Below the pieces are notes generated by a model, which worked only from the letters and a program-made list of their open reading frames with translations, searched no databases and was not told where the DNA came from. 64,000 bases of DNA from Tetmemena sp. SeJ-2015 (taxonomy: Eukaryota > Ciliophora > Spirotrichea > Sporadotrichida > Oxytrichidae): positions 1 to 64,000 of the forward strand of contig JAJKFJ010020972.1 in assembly GCA_027382625.1 (NCBI GenBank), in the 5' to 3' direction. Shown here one piece after another: positions 11,436 to 23,898 of this stretch. The position numbers and the translations under genes were made by a program. Every line of letters begins with the position of its first letter. Positions within the stretch are counted from its first letter, which is position 1.

Positions 11436-14366
11436 ATGCAAACCAGGTCTCTCAAATAAGCCAACCTCCCTCTAATCTCCAACTCTCATACTCAACTTGA
11501 AGTCAATTCTTCTCTAGACTTGTAGAAGAGTGATGGATCTGTGTCGCTGATTAAAAGAAATACTCCTACTGCAAAGAAAACTCTCAAAAAAGAGCAAGTT
11601 ATTTCCTTATAACCGCATTATAAGAAGTTATTAAATATGCATTAAGTTATTTGTTGCATCTTTGCAACAAAGATGGAAGCGATCACAATACAACTTAAAA
11701 GCAAAATAAAGTGTAAAAATTCTAAGAAAAAAGTAGATTTCAAAGCTCAAAGCAACATACAAGTCAAAGAATCTCAATTAGCCTAAGAGGCCAGCAAATA
11801 GAAGAATCTAAGGTGAGCTCAAAACATCAGAAAGGCCTTTAATAGCGTGCACTTCATAATCTTTCAGCACCAAAGATGCTCCTGTAATTGCATAAGTGGA
11901 GATGAATCACTCGCAATATGAAAATTACTCCTTTTTCGAGGATCATATTCTTAAATCTCAGACCTCGCAAGAAAACTAAAGGGAACTGCCTAATAAGATT
12001 AGCTTGTAAAGCTTACCTGCTGGATATGTAATTGACAAGAGGTACTAGATATTGCAACCTCTCCTCAAAGGTTCTGGTGGCACTGTATACCTTGCTCTCG
12101 ATCAATATACCACTAACGCAATCTCCTCTCTCTCACTCGGATTCCAAATATTCTCAACCAAATCCAACTTTTGCGACCAATTCAGATCTCATATGCTTAA
12201 AATTAATCTTATCATTTCAAATTTATCTCAATACTGAAGCTAGATCCTATCAGCTCACTCTGAAAAGGATAATAGACTCTAGCTCTGAAAGTGGAAATAT
12301 TGCGGAAAAATTAAACTTGAACATGGGAGTTGAGTCGATATAATTTGAGTCAGTTAGAGTTGCGGACTCGAGTGAGACTGAATCAATTATCTGTTGTTCT
12401 ACCTCTAAAATGATAAGTAGACAATCATTTTTAGATACGAGTGAGAAATTGAGAGTGATTAAAATTTATTCAAGTGATAGTGAAATCGGATTATTTCAAA
12501 ATGAATTCACCGCACTCTCGCAAATAAGATAGGTCCAAGATTAGATAGCAGCTCTTTATTCAAAAGGCGTAGTTACAAGTCAACACTCGGAAGGTATAAT
12601 TTAGACGTATGGAACAAACCTGATAGTGCTATAAAAATAATGCTCAGTTCATTTTACAAACTTGAGTTATAATAAGTCTTTAATATAAACTCTTTTAATT
12701 ATTCACATTATGAATACAACAAAACTTGAATATTAGAGAAAGATTTGAAGATCAAAATGTGAAGCAAGAAAGCGACTATAGTAACAACAAATAAAGTGAA
12801 GAAGCTTCTAAGCAAAGTTAGCATGATTTAATAAACGAGCCAGCAATTTTGGGAGCTTATATTGCCTTTGAGTACTTTAAACCTCAATAAATTGTATGAT
12901 TGATCTTTTCGATTTTACTGCAAATATGGAGATCTGTTTTAGCTGGCATCTCAAAGTAAGACTCTCTTTAACTCCAAACTTTGCCACTCTCTCTTCTACC
13001 AAGTCATTAAGTGTGTCGAATTTTTGCACTCTTCTTGTAAAATGGCCCATAATGACATTAAACTAGAGAATTTTGTAGTTGACTCCCATTTCAGAGTCAA
13101 ACTCATTGACTTTGCGTTTTGCGAAAATATCCACAAAGTATTTCAAAAATACTTATTCGAAACTGAAAATTTGCTAATAAAGATTTTTAATAATTTTGTC
13201 TTATTTATTTATCATTAAAATATAAAGAATAAATCAACAAAAATTATTTTTAATGAATAAGATGCAGATATAATTCTGAGGATTATAAAAAAATGTCATT
13301 TACAAAAATTAAAATCCTGAAAGTGCAAATAATTGTGTCTATAATAAGTAGGCCTAGGGGAACGTTGCAGTATCTTGCCCCTGAGGCTCTTGAGACTTTA
13401 AACCCAGATAGAATGAACGTTTCTCAAGTTATGAACTTTAATGCGCAGCCACTTTAAGTTTTGACGTAGCTTAAACCTATTTAACCATAAAGCATGATAC
13501 ATATAATCCATTTTCGCTATTAGTTTAACTTATTTAATGATCAATGGCTACTCTGGAGAGAAAGCCGATGTGTTTGCTCTTGGTGTGTTACTCTTCTGCA
13601 CTTAAACTCACTCAACATTAATCAATTGCAACATCTTAACTTATTTGAATTTACTTCGGATTCGCTCCATTTGATGATTCATTAAATTCAGTGACAGACC
13701 CACTTTTCCAGCTGCTTTCATCTAGTGATAGCAACCAAGTGGAAGGTTACTTCTACCTCAAATTCAGAGAAAGAAATCTCCCATTCAATCTCCTAATGAG
13801 TGTCCCTCCCCAACTCAAGCGCCTTCTTGCTAAGTTATTAAGCAAAGATCTTGCAAGGAGACCCTCAGTGGAAGAAATTATCAAGAGTGATGAGTGGCTC
13901 AATGACTCTCGAAACGCTATGTCTCTATAGGATTATTAGTCCAATTAAATCTGCTTAACATATAGACTTAAGGATACTATTTGTATCCATGATGAAGGAT
14001 ATTTATAGAGATTTGGAGTCTGCGAGTTATCACGACTTTATAAGTGAGACTGAAAACATACAACACCCTCAAACTTAAAACCAGAGAACAAAAGTTGAGA
14101 CCAGCTAGTGTACTACATTTGGTACTATGAGATAATCAAATCAGCAAGAGTAGATAGGTAACGTGGAAAAAGGAATAAACGTTATCGCTGTTGAGCCCTT
14201 TGGGTTTCATATGCTTGGGAGTTAACGTACTCCATTTGTAATCCCTAAAATGTATTGCGGAATCGATGAGATTAGAACTGAAGATGAGTAGTCTGAAGCC
14301 TCTACCGCTCTTTGCCGTCAACTCTCAAAAGACTTCGAGAGATAGAATTTATTCAGCTCAACATGA
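11436..14366 (+). CDS. Ser/Thr protein kinase with at least four IESs
   Basis: This kinase has a ~200-residue polar N-terminal extension. Visible in order are a glycine loop KGSGGTVYLA (near 12,067), a long insert, the beta-3 motif VIKI (12,456), ILGAYIAFEYF (beta-4/5), a catalytic loop HNDIKLEN (near 13,051; HRD is HND) and DFA in place of DFG. Further on come a TLQYLAPEA segment, EKADVFALGVLLF, and a final RRPSVEEIIKSDEWL. IESs at 11,625, 12,184, 12,658 and 13,970 each restore frame exactly. Frame breaks near 12,900, 13,138-13,345, 13,440-13,545 and 13,600-13,660 are further IESs or introns I could not resolve. The C-terminal tail is polar and ends at TGA 14,364-14,366, though an alternative frame stays open beyond it. 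Confidence 0.85.
11625..11643. other. IES, 19 bp, pointer AAGTTATT
   Basis: Copies of AAGTTATT lie at 11,625-11,632 and 11,644-11,651. Removing 19 bp joins QPHYKKL to FVASLQQRWKR and brings the N-terminal frame into phase with the kinase domain. A third copy lies just upstream at 11,596-11,603. Confidence 0.85.
12184..12241. other. IES, 58 bp, pointer AGATC
   Basis: AGATC occurs at 12,184-12,188 and 12,242-12,246. Excision joins CDQFRS to YQLTLKRI and shifts from the glycine-loop frame to the frame that carries the beta-3 lysine. The insert contains a TGA that would otherwise end the protein. Confidence 0.85.
12658..12721. other. IES, 64 bp, pointer AAACTTGA
   Basis: The 8-bp repeat AAACTTGA lies at 12,658-12,665 and 12,722-12,729. 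Removing 64 bp joins SVHFTNL to NIRERFEDQN, continuing into the beta-4/5 region of the kinase. Confidence 0.88.
13970..13994. other. IES, 25 bp, pointer AAGGATA
   Basis: AAGGATA occurs at 13,970-13,976 and 13,995-14,001. Excision joins TYRLKD to IYRDLESASYHDF in the polar tail after the kinase domain. Confidence 0.82.
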
Positions 14367-15451
14367 AGATTACGAAATTGAACACGATCAAAATAAGGAG
14401 GGATAATAACTTCAAGATAATATGAAAATGTCAAGTGAAAGTCATAATATGCTTTTTATTAATTATGGTGTAATATTATAAGTAAAAGATAAGAAAATGC
14501 CGTCAGTTTATTCGGGATTAAAATCCCTCATAAACTTTAGTCATATATTCTTAAATTTTTATTTGATTTATAGACAACAGCAAATTCACTGTATTGCATT
14601 CCTTAGAAATTGGCTCATCTATTTCAATATGTCTAAGTTAAATTTCATTCTGTTTCTCTTAAAATGTAAAATTCTTAAAATGCGGGATAATATTTTAAGC
14701 TCTTAAAATTTTAGTCACTTTTTAATTGAAAAAGAATAGTTTAAGAATACTGAAGATGAATTTTTAATTAAATACTTTAAATACAAATTAGAGCTATATT
14801 AATTTTTGAAATTAAATATGATTTGAGTATTCTTTCATCTTTAAGGACCTCTATAAACTATAAACAAATCTGGCGCCTTAAATGAGCTAGTGGAAATCAT
14901 AACTTTAATCACAGCAAATCAATCTTCAATATTTTAGATTCGTCTTTTAAATAAAGAAGTAAAATTATAGGCTGCAAAATTTTAAATATGCTTATTTTCT
15001 TTTTAATTCTTTGAATCTCTGTTTAATTTCCAAAGTTTTTACACTAAAATATTTGCCACTAGTAAAACTTTAGTTTTTAATTCCATAAAAATCCCTTTCG
15101 AAATCACATTTGTATGTAAAATTGGCAATAAAGTATATTAGTAGATAAATATTTCACTTCCTATTATAATGAATAATCCAAAAAGGGTTTTACTTGGCTA
15201 AACTTGAGTAACTATAAGAAGTTTATATTTTGAGTGAATGTCTTATTTCGTAATAATTATTTTAAACTTTATTTTTTAGAAATTTATCTTATCCCGACCT
15301 CAAAATTATAAGTTCATCATTATCGATTTAGTTATGAAATAAACTTTTAGTTCAGCTCTTTCTGCCAAACCTAATTATTCTGCAGACACTTAAATTCTTG
15401 TGTCGCCTTTTATAGATTTTGAGTAATCTTTGCAGTCTATTTAAAATAGAT
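14367..15451. other. AT-rich intergenic region
   Basis: About 1.1 kb lies between the kinase tail and the convergent cyclic-nucleotide-binding gene. The first ~130 bp still read as polar protein in one frame (HEDYEIEHDQNKEG), so the kinase may extend to about 14,500. The rest shows no coding frame, repeat or RNA gene that I can support. Confidence 0.5.
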
Positions 15452-17555
15452 TCATTATAAATATAATAATCCAATTTATAATATGTATTCTTCTGTGATG
15501 GTACCAAGAGCCTGTTTTTTATTCCTCTTGGCTACATTTATCTTCTTTTGGTGAACTTCTTTTTCTTGCATGCTTCCTCCTTTGCTGATCTTTTCTAGCA
15601 AATCTTAAGACAGCAGGCTATTGAACCTCTATGGTTAACAATAAAGAATAAGTTGGTCTGGATTGATGAGTTCTTGCGTTGAGAAATCTAGATTGTCTTT
15701 GTCAGGACTGGCTTGAGAAAGTCAAGTAACCTTGAGAATCTGTCTCTGTGATTTAGGTGTGGTTTACTTTTTGATAAGTCTTGGAATTTTAATGATGCTA
15801 AGTGGCATCTATCCACCCATATTAAAATTACTAATATCTCTTCCTTGCTCCCTTACATCATGCTTTGCTTATAAGCCTCTATGACTATTTTGCTTTATAT
15901 TGATGTGTGGCTAAGATTTCGCTTATGCCAAAGACTTGACTTGTATTTATTCGTTTTAGTCCATTTGAAAGTCCCTAATTTAGTTTAGATTCTTTTTGGC
16001 TGAGCGCAGAACAGATGAGTGAAGCCTCTATGTTTTACCAGTTGAGTGAGGAGTTGCGGGTGAGTTAGAGTAAGTATCAGATACTTTGTACGAAGTAGGT
16101 GAGCGATGATTCTTCAGCTAATTAACAACTTCAATTTGATTGTAAGTGCTAGTGATCTACCCTTGAATGATATCTGCAAACTCCTGCTGAAAATTTAAAG
16201 TCAAAGAATAAATTTAAAGCAGAATTAAATTGGTGGAGATGGGTTTGTCCATTTTGACTAGGAAGTTGTGTATTATACCCTTATCTCGCTTTTTTGTCTA
16301 TTAAAACTTGCTTAAACTCCTTTAGTACTTCTGACTCCTCTGGGTAGGGTGGAGAGTACTCTTTCAAACGCTGCTGCACTCTTTTAGGCAGGCCCAATAT
16401 GTCATTCTCATTAATAGAAAGAAATATTTAATGCATGCAAGAGTCTTAAAAATTAATAACCAGGCACTCACTCGGAAGCATAGAGTAGACATAGACACCT
16501 TGGTTTGAAGGTGGGATCTCACTATCGTAGTTGAGGATATGTAGGTGACCAAAGTAGTCTCCTTACTCTAGACATCTATCTAGATGTATTGTCCGTTGCT
16601 CAATCTTTGGATCACTTAGAACCTTCCACTCAAAATGTAATAAGTTCAGAAGCATTTGAATAAATGAAGTAGATGTTCTTTGACTTCTTATCACCTGAAA
16701 CCACTACAGTCTTTGAGTGAAACTGCTGAGTGTGAGCTTTCATAGCTAAAATTATCACCTCATAAATGTCCATGTCTTCTCCGGCGAAGTAAGGCACGTT
16801 ATACAGAAACTCTATGCTCCTCTCGATGTCACTAAAACCCAGGCCTTGCATCTAATTCAAGTACACAGTCTTTGGAAAGCGGAGAATATTTTTTTTACAC
16901 GACATTATAAATATTTGACCAAGATTAAAATATGTGTCTTTGACTTTGCCATAACTGTTTGAATGCGAGGCATCTTGTAGATGAGTTCTATGTCACCGAA
17001 ATAGTCCAAGTTACTAAGGTCAGTAACAGCAAGCGGGTATTCCTCCTCAGTTAATTCGTTGTAGACAATTTGATAGATAGTCACTTGCCCCATCATCACC
17101 ATGTAGAAATAGTCAGCACTTTCGCCCTTCTAATAAATTGACTCTTTCTTAAAAATTAAAAGGCCAAACTATTAAACTATAGTTAAACCTATTTTCTCTG
17201 AATAGACCTAGAAGGAAGCTCTTCATAATAAAGATTATTATAAGTTAAAGTTTAGTTAAAAGTCTTCTCAGGATATTTGTTATTTGCTCTTGATTTGTTA
17301 TGCAGCTTTTGAATACCTTGCTCTCCTAAAAACTTGTTGTGAACACATTTAAGGTATTACAAGCAGATAAGAGACCAGTCTGGAATTCTCTGATTCGTTC
17401 CTCTATTCAGGGAGTTTGGTGAGTATGGCAATTAACTCTTTGTGGTACAACTCCATACCTCTCATCTCCGCTCTTAAGTTTCTTATCTTCATTTACTCCT
17501 TCTATTTTGAAGTCAGCTTGCTCTTGCTGCTATTTCGAGCTAGAGGAGATGTCAT
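15452..17555 (-). CDS. Cyclic-nucleotide-binding-domain protein
   Basis: The minus strand from the Met at 17,553-17,555 gives a charged N-terminus (KIRNLRAEMRGMELYHKEL). A cNMP-binding fold follows near 16,910-17,130: YFYMVMMGQVTIYQ, then FGDIELIYKMPRIQTVMA. The latter matches the phosphate-binding cassette pattern FGE(L)AL...PR..T, with Asp where Glu is usual. The C-terminal half is Gln/Ser-rich and ends TITEEYIL before the TGA at 15,452. The family includes PKA regulatory subunits and many ciliate cNMP sensors; no kinase or channel segment is visible here. At least four frame breaks (near 17,330, 16,900, 16,640 and 15,730) show that IESs or introns interrupt it. A TGA near 15,730 lies in frame between two coding stretches and is unexplained. 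Confidence 0.75.
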
Positions 17556-17792
17556 TTCTTAAACAGTAATTCTATTTCATTACAAATATTTCTCAAAATA
17601 GGGATCACGCTTCCCTATTTGTGTATCTAAAGGGGAAATGAAATAATTATTCTATTCGCTCTTTTGCCAGAGAGAATCATTCTATCAGATTTGAGCAGAC
17701 GCTATTAGAAAACTGTGATTTAAAGATATGTCCATTCTGTTTTGTTTTAATTCAATTTAAGTTGTTTACATTTCTTACTTATAATTTATAGC

Positions 17793-18115
17793 TCACAAAC
17801 TCTAATCAAGCTTTTCATTTATTTTAGAAGACAGGGCCTCAACCACCCTACATAAAGCAAAGCCCATGCGAGGTTTGCCTTAGATAGGGCTTGCCGGCAT
17901 CAGAACCCTGCCCCCGCTCCACTTGTCCACAAAAAGAGGGTCGATTGTAGTATAGATAATTGTCTTAATTTGAATAAGCAGTGTGACCTAGAGCTCTGCT
18001 CTCTTTTATGAAATACACCTGTGGTTTCGTGGACGCGTTTCAAAACTCTTGGTGAAGAGAGTAGCTAGTCTGAGATATTTAAACGCAGTTCTAATTAAAA
18101 GTTAATGGTTATTAT
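17793..18115 (-). CDS. Unknown small protein in a GC-richer patch
   Basis: An open minus-strand frame ends at TGA 17,793-17,795 and includes DPLFVDKWSGGRVLMPASP. The underlying DNA (17,840-17,940) is clearly richer in G and C than its surroundings, which favours a real coding exon. I do not recognise the family. The start was not determined, and the upstream part (about 18,050-18,115) may belong to another exon. The opposite strand is also open over part of it, so strand assignment is tentative. Confidence 0.4.
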
Positions 18116-18134
18116 AGTTGCAGTCAATAGTTGC

Positions 18135-18574
18135 TGCTATATTCATTTTTTTATTTAATCTGGAAGTTAAAAGTTTGCTCTCACTTAGAGATACCAGAGA
18201 CAATAAACGTTGAAATTCAAAGTTAAATTAGATTTCTTCTCAGAAGTAACTATTTAATTATAATTTTCAATTAAGACTTAGATTATTCACAAAAAATCAA
18301 TTCAAAATTATAATAAAAAAGTTGCACATAATTTCCTTTTTGCCTATTTTATATTTCATTCATTAAAAACACTTACTTCATTTTCTTCTTCTAAAAAAAA
18401 TGAAGGATACGCTTATTCATTATTAATTTGCTCAAAAATTCTCCAATATTTTAACTAAAGATAATCTCAGCATTAGATACATGTATTTATTATTTATTAT
18501 TTTATCATCTGAAATTAATGATGAGATTAAAATTGTTAATAATTTTTACTAATTCGTCAGAAGAAAACTTAATT
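18135..18574. other. AT-rich intergenic region
   Basis: About 440 bp of AT-rich DNA lies between the small unknown gene and the 3' end of the peptidyl-tRNA hydrolase gene. I see no coding or structural feature in it. Confidence 0.5.
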
Positions 18575-19230
18575 TCACTCAAGGATTTAAAATTTGTCTA
18601 ATATAGAGAGGGCTTCGATTGTCTCGCAAGGGCCTATTGAGCAGACAGTGCCAGAGTATCTCGCAATTTAAGTCCTACCAGCATCATAAACCACATAACT
18701 CTTGAGTCCTATGCTTTCAGCTTTCTCAGCTGCACCTTCTAAATCACTAAGACTGTGAGCTGCATAGGTCTGTTGCGCAAAGTCCACAGAGGACCATTAA
18801 GCGAAGAGCACTGGATCTTAATCGATCAAATCCTTGTACATTCCTAAAGACTGCATGCCCCGCCTAAGCACAAATCTTTCCTTTAGTCATCCCCAAATCA
18901 AGTCTAATTATTCTTAGTTTCATAAGATAATTAAAAGAATTTTAATTATCAATGCTATGTATATGACATGCAATTTGAATCCCTGATTCCAAGCCACACT
19001 CGGCACAAGAGCAGGATTTATTTTGGTAACATTCTGCTTCACTTATTAAACCTTTTCTTAGTCTTGATTATTTTTTATTTCTGAGAGTCTTCTAGCCTCC
19101 TCTTTTATTTTACTTCTGGTGGTTGGCTAGAAGTAATTTCTTGCGTTTATTGTTGAGTACTATTATTCTCTTGATTGAGTTGGGTTTATTCTAGAGCAGA
19201 TTAAGTCTGCTGCACAAGTTCTTCCTCCAT
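18575..19230 (-). CDS. PTH2: Peptidyl-tRNA hydrolase 2
   Basis: Pth2 cleaves peptidyl-tRNAs released from stalled ribosomes. The domain is clear: RLDLGMTKGKICAQAGHA (near 18,880), then MYKDLIDQDPVLFAQW, and finally YVVYDAGRTQIARYSG with SIGPCE. These are the family's Lys/Gln/His and DAGRTQ signatures. A Gln-rich leader of ~60 residues precedes it from the Met at 19,228-19,230. One surplus T in a TTT run at 18,845-18,847 breaks the frame inside the conserved GHAV-LGMYK segment, and I read this as a base error. A further frame change between the leader and the domain (about 18,900-19,040) is probably an IES or intron; the repeats there were ambiguous. Confidence 0.88.
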
Positions 19231-19367
19231 TATGTTTTTAGTCTTATATATTTTGTATTAAATTATTATAGAGCTGCCCTAATTTAATAATTGAGCCAAA
19301 TCGCAAAAGAGCTTTAATTAATTTATATTTTGGAAGCATCTAACTTAAATATATTATTGGAGAAAAA

Positions 19368-22300
19368 ATGAAAATTCTCATCGTCAACGCTCATCAAACT
19401 AATCCTGAGGGCCAAAAACGTTTCGACTAATTTGTACTACTAGTCAAAGAAGTAATAATTATATTGGAGGTTTTCTTAATTACTGTTTAGATTTTCTCAA
19501 GGCAAGTACAAGCATTAGCTGGTGTGCCTGAATTTATTATTATGAGAATTTAATTTAAAATGAAATTTAGAAATTAATTCCTTCTCAATTTAATTTTTTT
19601 AGAGTAGTACTTAATGAGTCTTTATTTAATTAAATGCTATCTGCACAAAAATCAACTTTAATATACTAAAAAGTAGATAATTATTTTTTAATTTTAGAAT
19701 ATTTTTAGCTATACTAGAGATAAGTAAAACCTAGATGACTATCTCTATGAGCCTGAGTCATTTTATGCAAACCACGAATCTCAAAAAGTAAGAAAAGTTC
19801 ACTTTTCAAATGAGCGAGAAATAATCATGATGATGAGTAGATGTTTGACTATTTGGATTTTGTGTTCATCGATGGGGAAGGAGGCATGCTACCTTGGTAG
19901 TCTAAATGCAAAAAGGTAAACTATAATCTTTTAATGAGAGTGTATAATCTGTGTCTATAGTTAGGAGTGCTGTTCAGGATGTGCAAGCTAGCAAACAAAT
20001 GCCTCTTCGTTTCTGGGATAGGGATGTAACTGCTAGTTTACTACTGTGCTACTAACTTCGCTAATCTGCAAGTCATAAACAACCAAGAGAGAGGAGGGCC
20101 CTTAACCTCAATCAAAGATGTAGACGCGAGGATACTCTAACAGCTCAAGCCTGGCCAAGTGTATCTGGACAATCTCACTGGAGACTATTACAAGTACGAT
20201 GCCTCTAAAAGCGAGTGGCTGCCAGAGGGAAACGTTGGACTTCATTACTCTCGAGCCATGGCCTCTTTGGGAGGAGTAGTTGGAGGAGACCTCGTCAAAA
20301 AAGTCTCAACTTACAAAGAGAAAAGTAATTTGCCATTTCGTCCTCATTCATTTTATATTTTAGTGAATACTTTAAAGCCTGCCTTGTTCTATTCCAAGTT
20401 GACAGATGTTCGCTGCTCTCTCAAGAAGCAATATATTCAACACTACATATCTGTAGACCTGCCTCAAGAATTCATAGTTGAGAATAGGAACACCTGGGAC
20501 CCACACCCTGTTAACATAACCAACATTGATTTAGTAGAGCAGAACTATGAGACCGTAGCTGAGAGCGAGCGAGGGCCTCAAATAGCTCTGCACAAGAACA
20601 CAATCGCAGTCCAGTTTCAAGTAGATAAAAAGTACAAGGAGAGCGTGCAGATTCTATAGAATTTCATCGCTCATAAGATGCAAGTGATTCAGGATAAGGG
20701 CAGGATTCATGAGACTTTAGAAGTTGCAATTGCGAGACTTCATAAACTTAAAATCAAAGTGCCACAGAAGATTGTATTAAGTAGCGCGGTCTTTGATATC
20801 ATTAAAGCTGAGAAAGAGAGAATTAATTCAAGTCTGAGTAAGAAGATTAGTCAAACAGTGGAAGTATTTAGAGATGAATACAATGACAAACTTAAATTTA
20901 TAAAATATATTAATGCATATTGAAATGATGATATCCCTGAAAATTCTAGCACGAAAGCAAAGGATAGATACAGATAGTCAACAAACGATAGTCAAATCTA
21001 AAAGAATCAGACAGTCCGACAGTCTCAGCAAAGCAATCAGAGTTATATAAATATAGACAAGGTGAATCTGAAAAGTGAGAGGGTTGATCTCTTACGGAAA
21101 TCAACAATGACTTAGGGAGAAAAGAAAATCAAGTCCATGCTTTAGCTTGAAGAGCAATCACATCCAAACATGGGCAACTTTACAAAAGAGTTCAAACATT
21201 CTGGCCTTAATGTCTCCAAGAATAGGCACTTCAGCTTTAGTAGTAGATAATAACGCAGTCAGCTAGACAAGTATTCCAGCTACTACTTTGAAAGAATAGT
21301 TGAAGAAGCTTGGCTTAAGAAGCTCTTATCAGAGTTAGTCTACCAAATAAGGGTAAACAGCAGCAGCTTCAAAATCTGAGTTAGCTAAAGCAACTGGCTA
21401 TGACCCTTCTGTGAATTAATATGAGTATGGAGGAGAGTATCAAGAGTCTAGTTACAAAATGGGTGGTAGTAAGATCTCAAACGAAAGCAGACTGTAAAGC
21501 TCACACGTATTTAAAGGTTTCAATAGTGATAGAAAAGTCCTTCAGTCAGATTAGAACGTCTTTAATTTCTCTAGACAGAGCTTATGTGACTAATAGCAAC
21601 GCTCAACTTTCAACCTAAATTAATCATCATTACCATTATACTCTTTATCTAATTTTTATTAAGAGCTCTGAAAAATTTACAAATTCAGCCACTACTCTTT
21701 CACAACAGACTCATATTGCAGCCAACCAAAGTACAGTCATCAGACCCAAGCGTCCACAGTCAGGTTTTAGACTCAGGAATATCCAAATTTTGAACTCTAA
21801 GTCAGAGCTTCAAAGAATCAACAGACCAGAATAAAATAGGGCCTAACTTGAATTCTTCAAACCAGGTAATCAAAGAGGATAGTTCGAGTTAAAGGAGTGA
21901 CATTTAGCGAGACTCGTAGATATAATGAAAACCCAAGGGATGAAAAAGGAGAGAGTCAAAGGATTCCTAATAAAGATGAAAATGACTATTCAAACAGAAG
22001 TCAAGTCGAGGGCTTTTAGTTGCCTAAAAGTTCATTAAGCAACCCTATAAGAGTATCTCATTCATAGTTCTCACAATAAACATCTTTACCTATTTTCTAA
22101 TAGATTATATTTACATGGTAAATTTACTAGTAAAGAGCTTTGCTGCGAAGAAGAAACTTATTTAATATTATAATTTTAATAATATTAAACTTAGATTCCC
22201 TGACAAAGAATTAGTTCAGAGAGCCTCAACAGGCCTATGCGAACTCCTAGATGAATCAATATGCGAATCCTATAAAATCCCAAACCTCAAACTATTTCAA

Positions 22301-23350
22301 CTCCTCCTCCCGTTAAAAGAGCATCCCTCCCTCTACCACCTCTCTAGTAGCAAATCATGCTCATTTGAATGAAGATTATACTAGGAATCTCAACTATAGC
22401 AAAGAATAGAGATTTATGTCCTCCAGCTAAGGCTAACTAGAGTACTCGAATTTCAACTTATCGCAAAAAAGAGAGTCTAAAGATAATATCATCTCTGGTA
22501 GATAGCAAGCTCAAACAAGCAAGAGGAGAAGCGATTAAAGATAAAGAAGCTGAAGGACTTTGTGATAGAGAAATAGTTTAGAGAGTAGTACATGAGGGAT
22601 TCTCAAAATCTTTGGAAGAATGCAGAGGAGATTAGACGCATCTTGCATCCTACACTCTCTGTGGAGGAGGACAAAGAAAAGGCTCTTGATTCAAGTGGAA
22701 GTCGAGAGAGATAGAAGTAGAATGAAGCGAAAAAGGCATAGAAGCAGCAAAAGAAAGACAAGCAATCAATACCCGTAAATGTATCAAGGAATACTAGGAT
22801 AGAGGCTGTTGCCTAATCTTTGAACCAAGCGGGGATGTGCTCCTCCAGATCCTAAAATTCAATTAAGGTTTATAGGTCTTTGCCTTTATTTTCTTATTGT
22901 AATGATTCATTGTTTGGAACTCTAAATAGAAGGAGTGTTGTAGACCAAACTCCTCAATAGTCAGTCTTTACTCGCTACAAAGAATTCTAGCAGCTACCTC
23001 AATATAATCTGGATATAGTAAGTATTCGAATTCATCTCTCTAACTTTTATTTTAGCCAACTATCAGAAATGCTTCACCTTATGTGGGAAATGAAGAAGAG
23101 CAACTTTTTATCTCACTCAGTTAATTTTTTGTTTGGTGTTGATATAACTAAGAAGAAAAGAAATAGAGAGCAAGAAACACTGGATTGTCAAAGGGAAGGA
23201 CTTCAGAGCAAGCTTCGGCAAGGCCTCTACAAATTCGAGAGGACCTTCATAAAGAACTATGTGACAGCAGATCCCTCTCCTCCCCCCGTTCTTCACAAGT
23301 TTAGAGAAGAGAAGCGGGAAGAATGGATTGGCGGTCATTTCAAGGCTTGA
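19368..23350 (+). CDS. Long ciliate protein with degenerate class I amidotransferase-like domain
   Basis: The start KILIVNAHQTNPEGQ and the segment FDYLDFVFIDGEGGMLPW look like a Rossmann/class I glutamine-amidotransferase fold. LFVSGIGMQLLVYY sits where the nucleophile elbow GxCxG should be, but there is no Cys, so catalysis is unlikely. A Ser/Gln-rich region follows, with RPKRPQSGFR near 21,750. The C-terminal part contains FVIEKQFREYYMRDSQNLW and ends HKFREEKREEWIGGHF. Introns are GT-AG at 19,452-19,490 and 19,916-19,960, plus one ending at 23,055. IESs are placed at 20,912 and 23,097; more are needed near 19,560-19,690, 21,630 and 22,100-22,190. Whether the first 1.6 kb and the rest are one gene is inferred from the continuous frame across the 20,912 IES. 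Confidence 0.65.
20912..20923. other. Candidate tiny IES, 12 bp, pointer AATG
   Basis: An in-frame TGA at 20,921-20,923 separates two coding stretches in the same frame. AATG repeats at 20,912 and 20,924 would remove 12 bp including the TGA and join KYIN to DDIPENSS. The repeat is short and the insert tiny, so this is plausible rather than certain. Confidence 0.5.
23097..23166. other. IES, 70 bp, pointer AGAGCAA
   Basis: AGAGCAA lies at 23,097-23,103 and 23,167-23,173. Excision joins VGNEEEQ to ETLDCQREGLQSK. This moves from the frame used after the upstream GT-AG intron to the frame that runs to the TGA at 23,348-23,350. The insert contains a TGA. Confidence 0.9.
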
Positions 23351-23898
23351 GATGCATCTTATCTACAACTTATATATTTTCCATCCTATCAGTTTAATCC
23401 CAATTTATCTGCAGAGAGCTTTTATTTGATTATCATAATTTCACTATTTTTTTTAGTAAGTATCTTCTGTAAGTTTCGAGGTTGGTGAGAAAGGATGAAA
23501 AGGAATTTTAAAATAATTTATTTTTTGATAAAATTATTAGAAATTTGAATTATGGCTATAACTATTATCCCTCATTTGCAAATTGAATCTCAGATTCTTT
23601 CAATCTTACATTATCATTTATATTTATTTGATTGGGCAATAATTTTAAAAGTATCAAATACTTAGAGTTTTGCTTGTTTGGCCAACTCTCTCGAGTAATA
23701 ACTTTAATATCCTTATTTTATTCCACTCCCCTCTTAATCTCACTTTAAATAGTTGTAAGTAAACCACTTCAAAAATGATTAATTTAAATCATTCCTAATT
23801 ATTATACTAAAGAAGAAGAATTATAATTACATAGCAATTTTAAAATAAGTATTATTGTTTTCATATTTATTGAATGATTGAGGGTTTAAATTGAAGTG
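23351..23898. other. AT-rich intergenic region
   Basis: About 550 bp lies between the amidotransferase-like gene and the SET-domain gene. It is AT-rich, and no coding frame or repeat could be supported. Confidence 0.5.

Noticed and set aside
17840..17940. tRNA or other structured RNA gene in the GC-richer patch
   Set aside because: I could not draw a cloverleaf with a proper T-loop, and the minus strand reads as protein.
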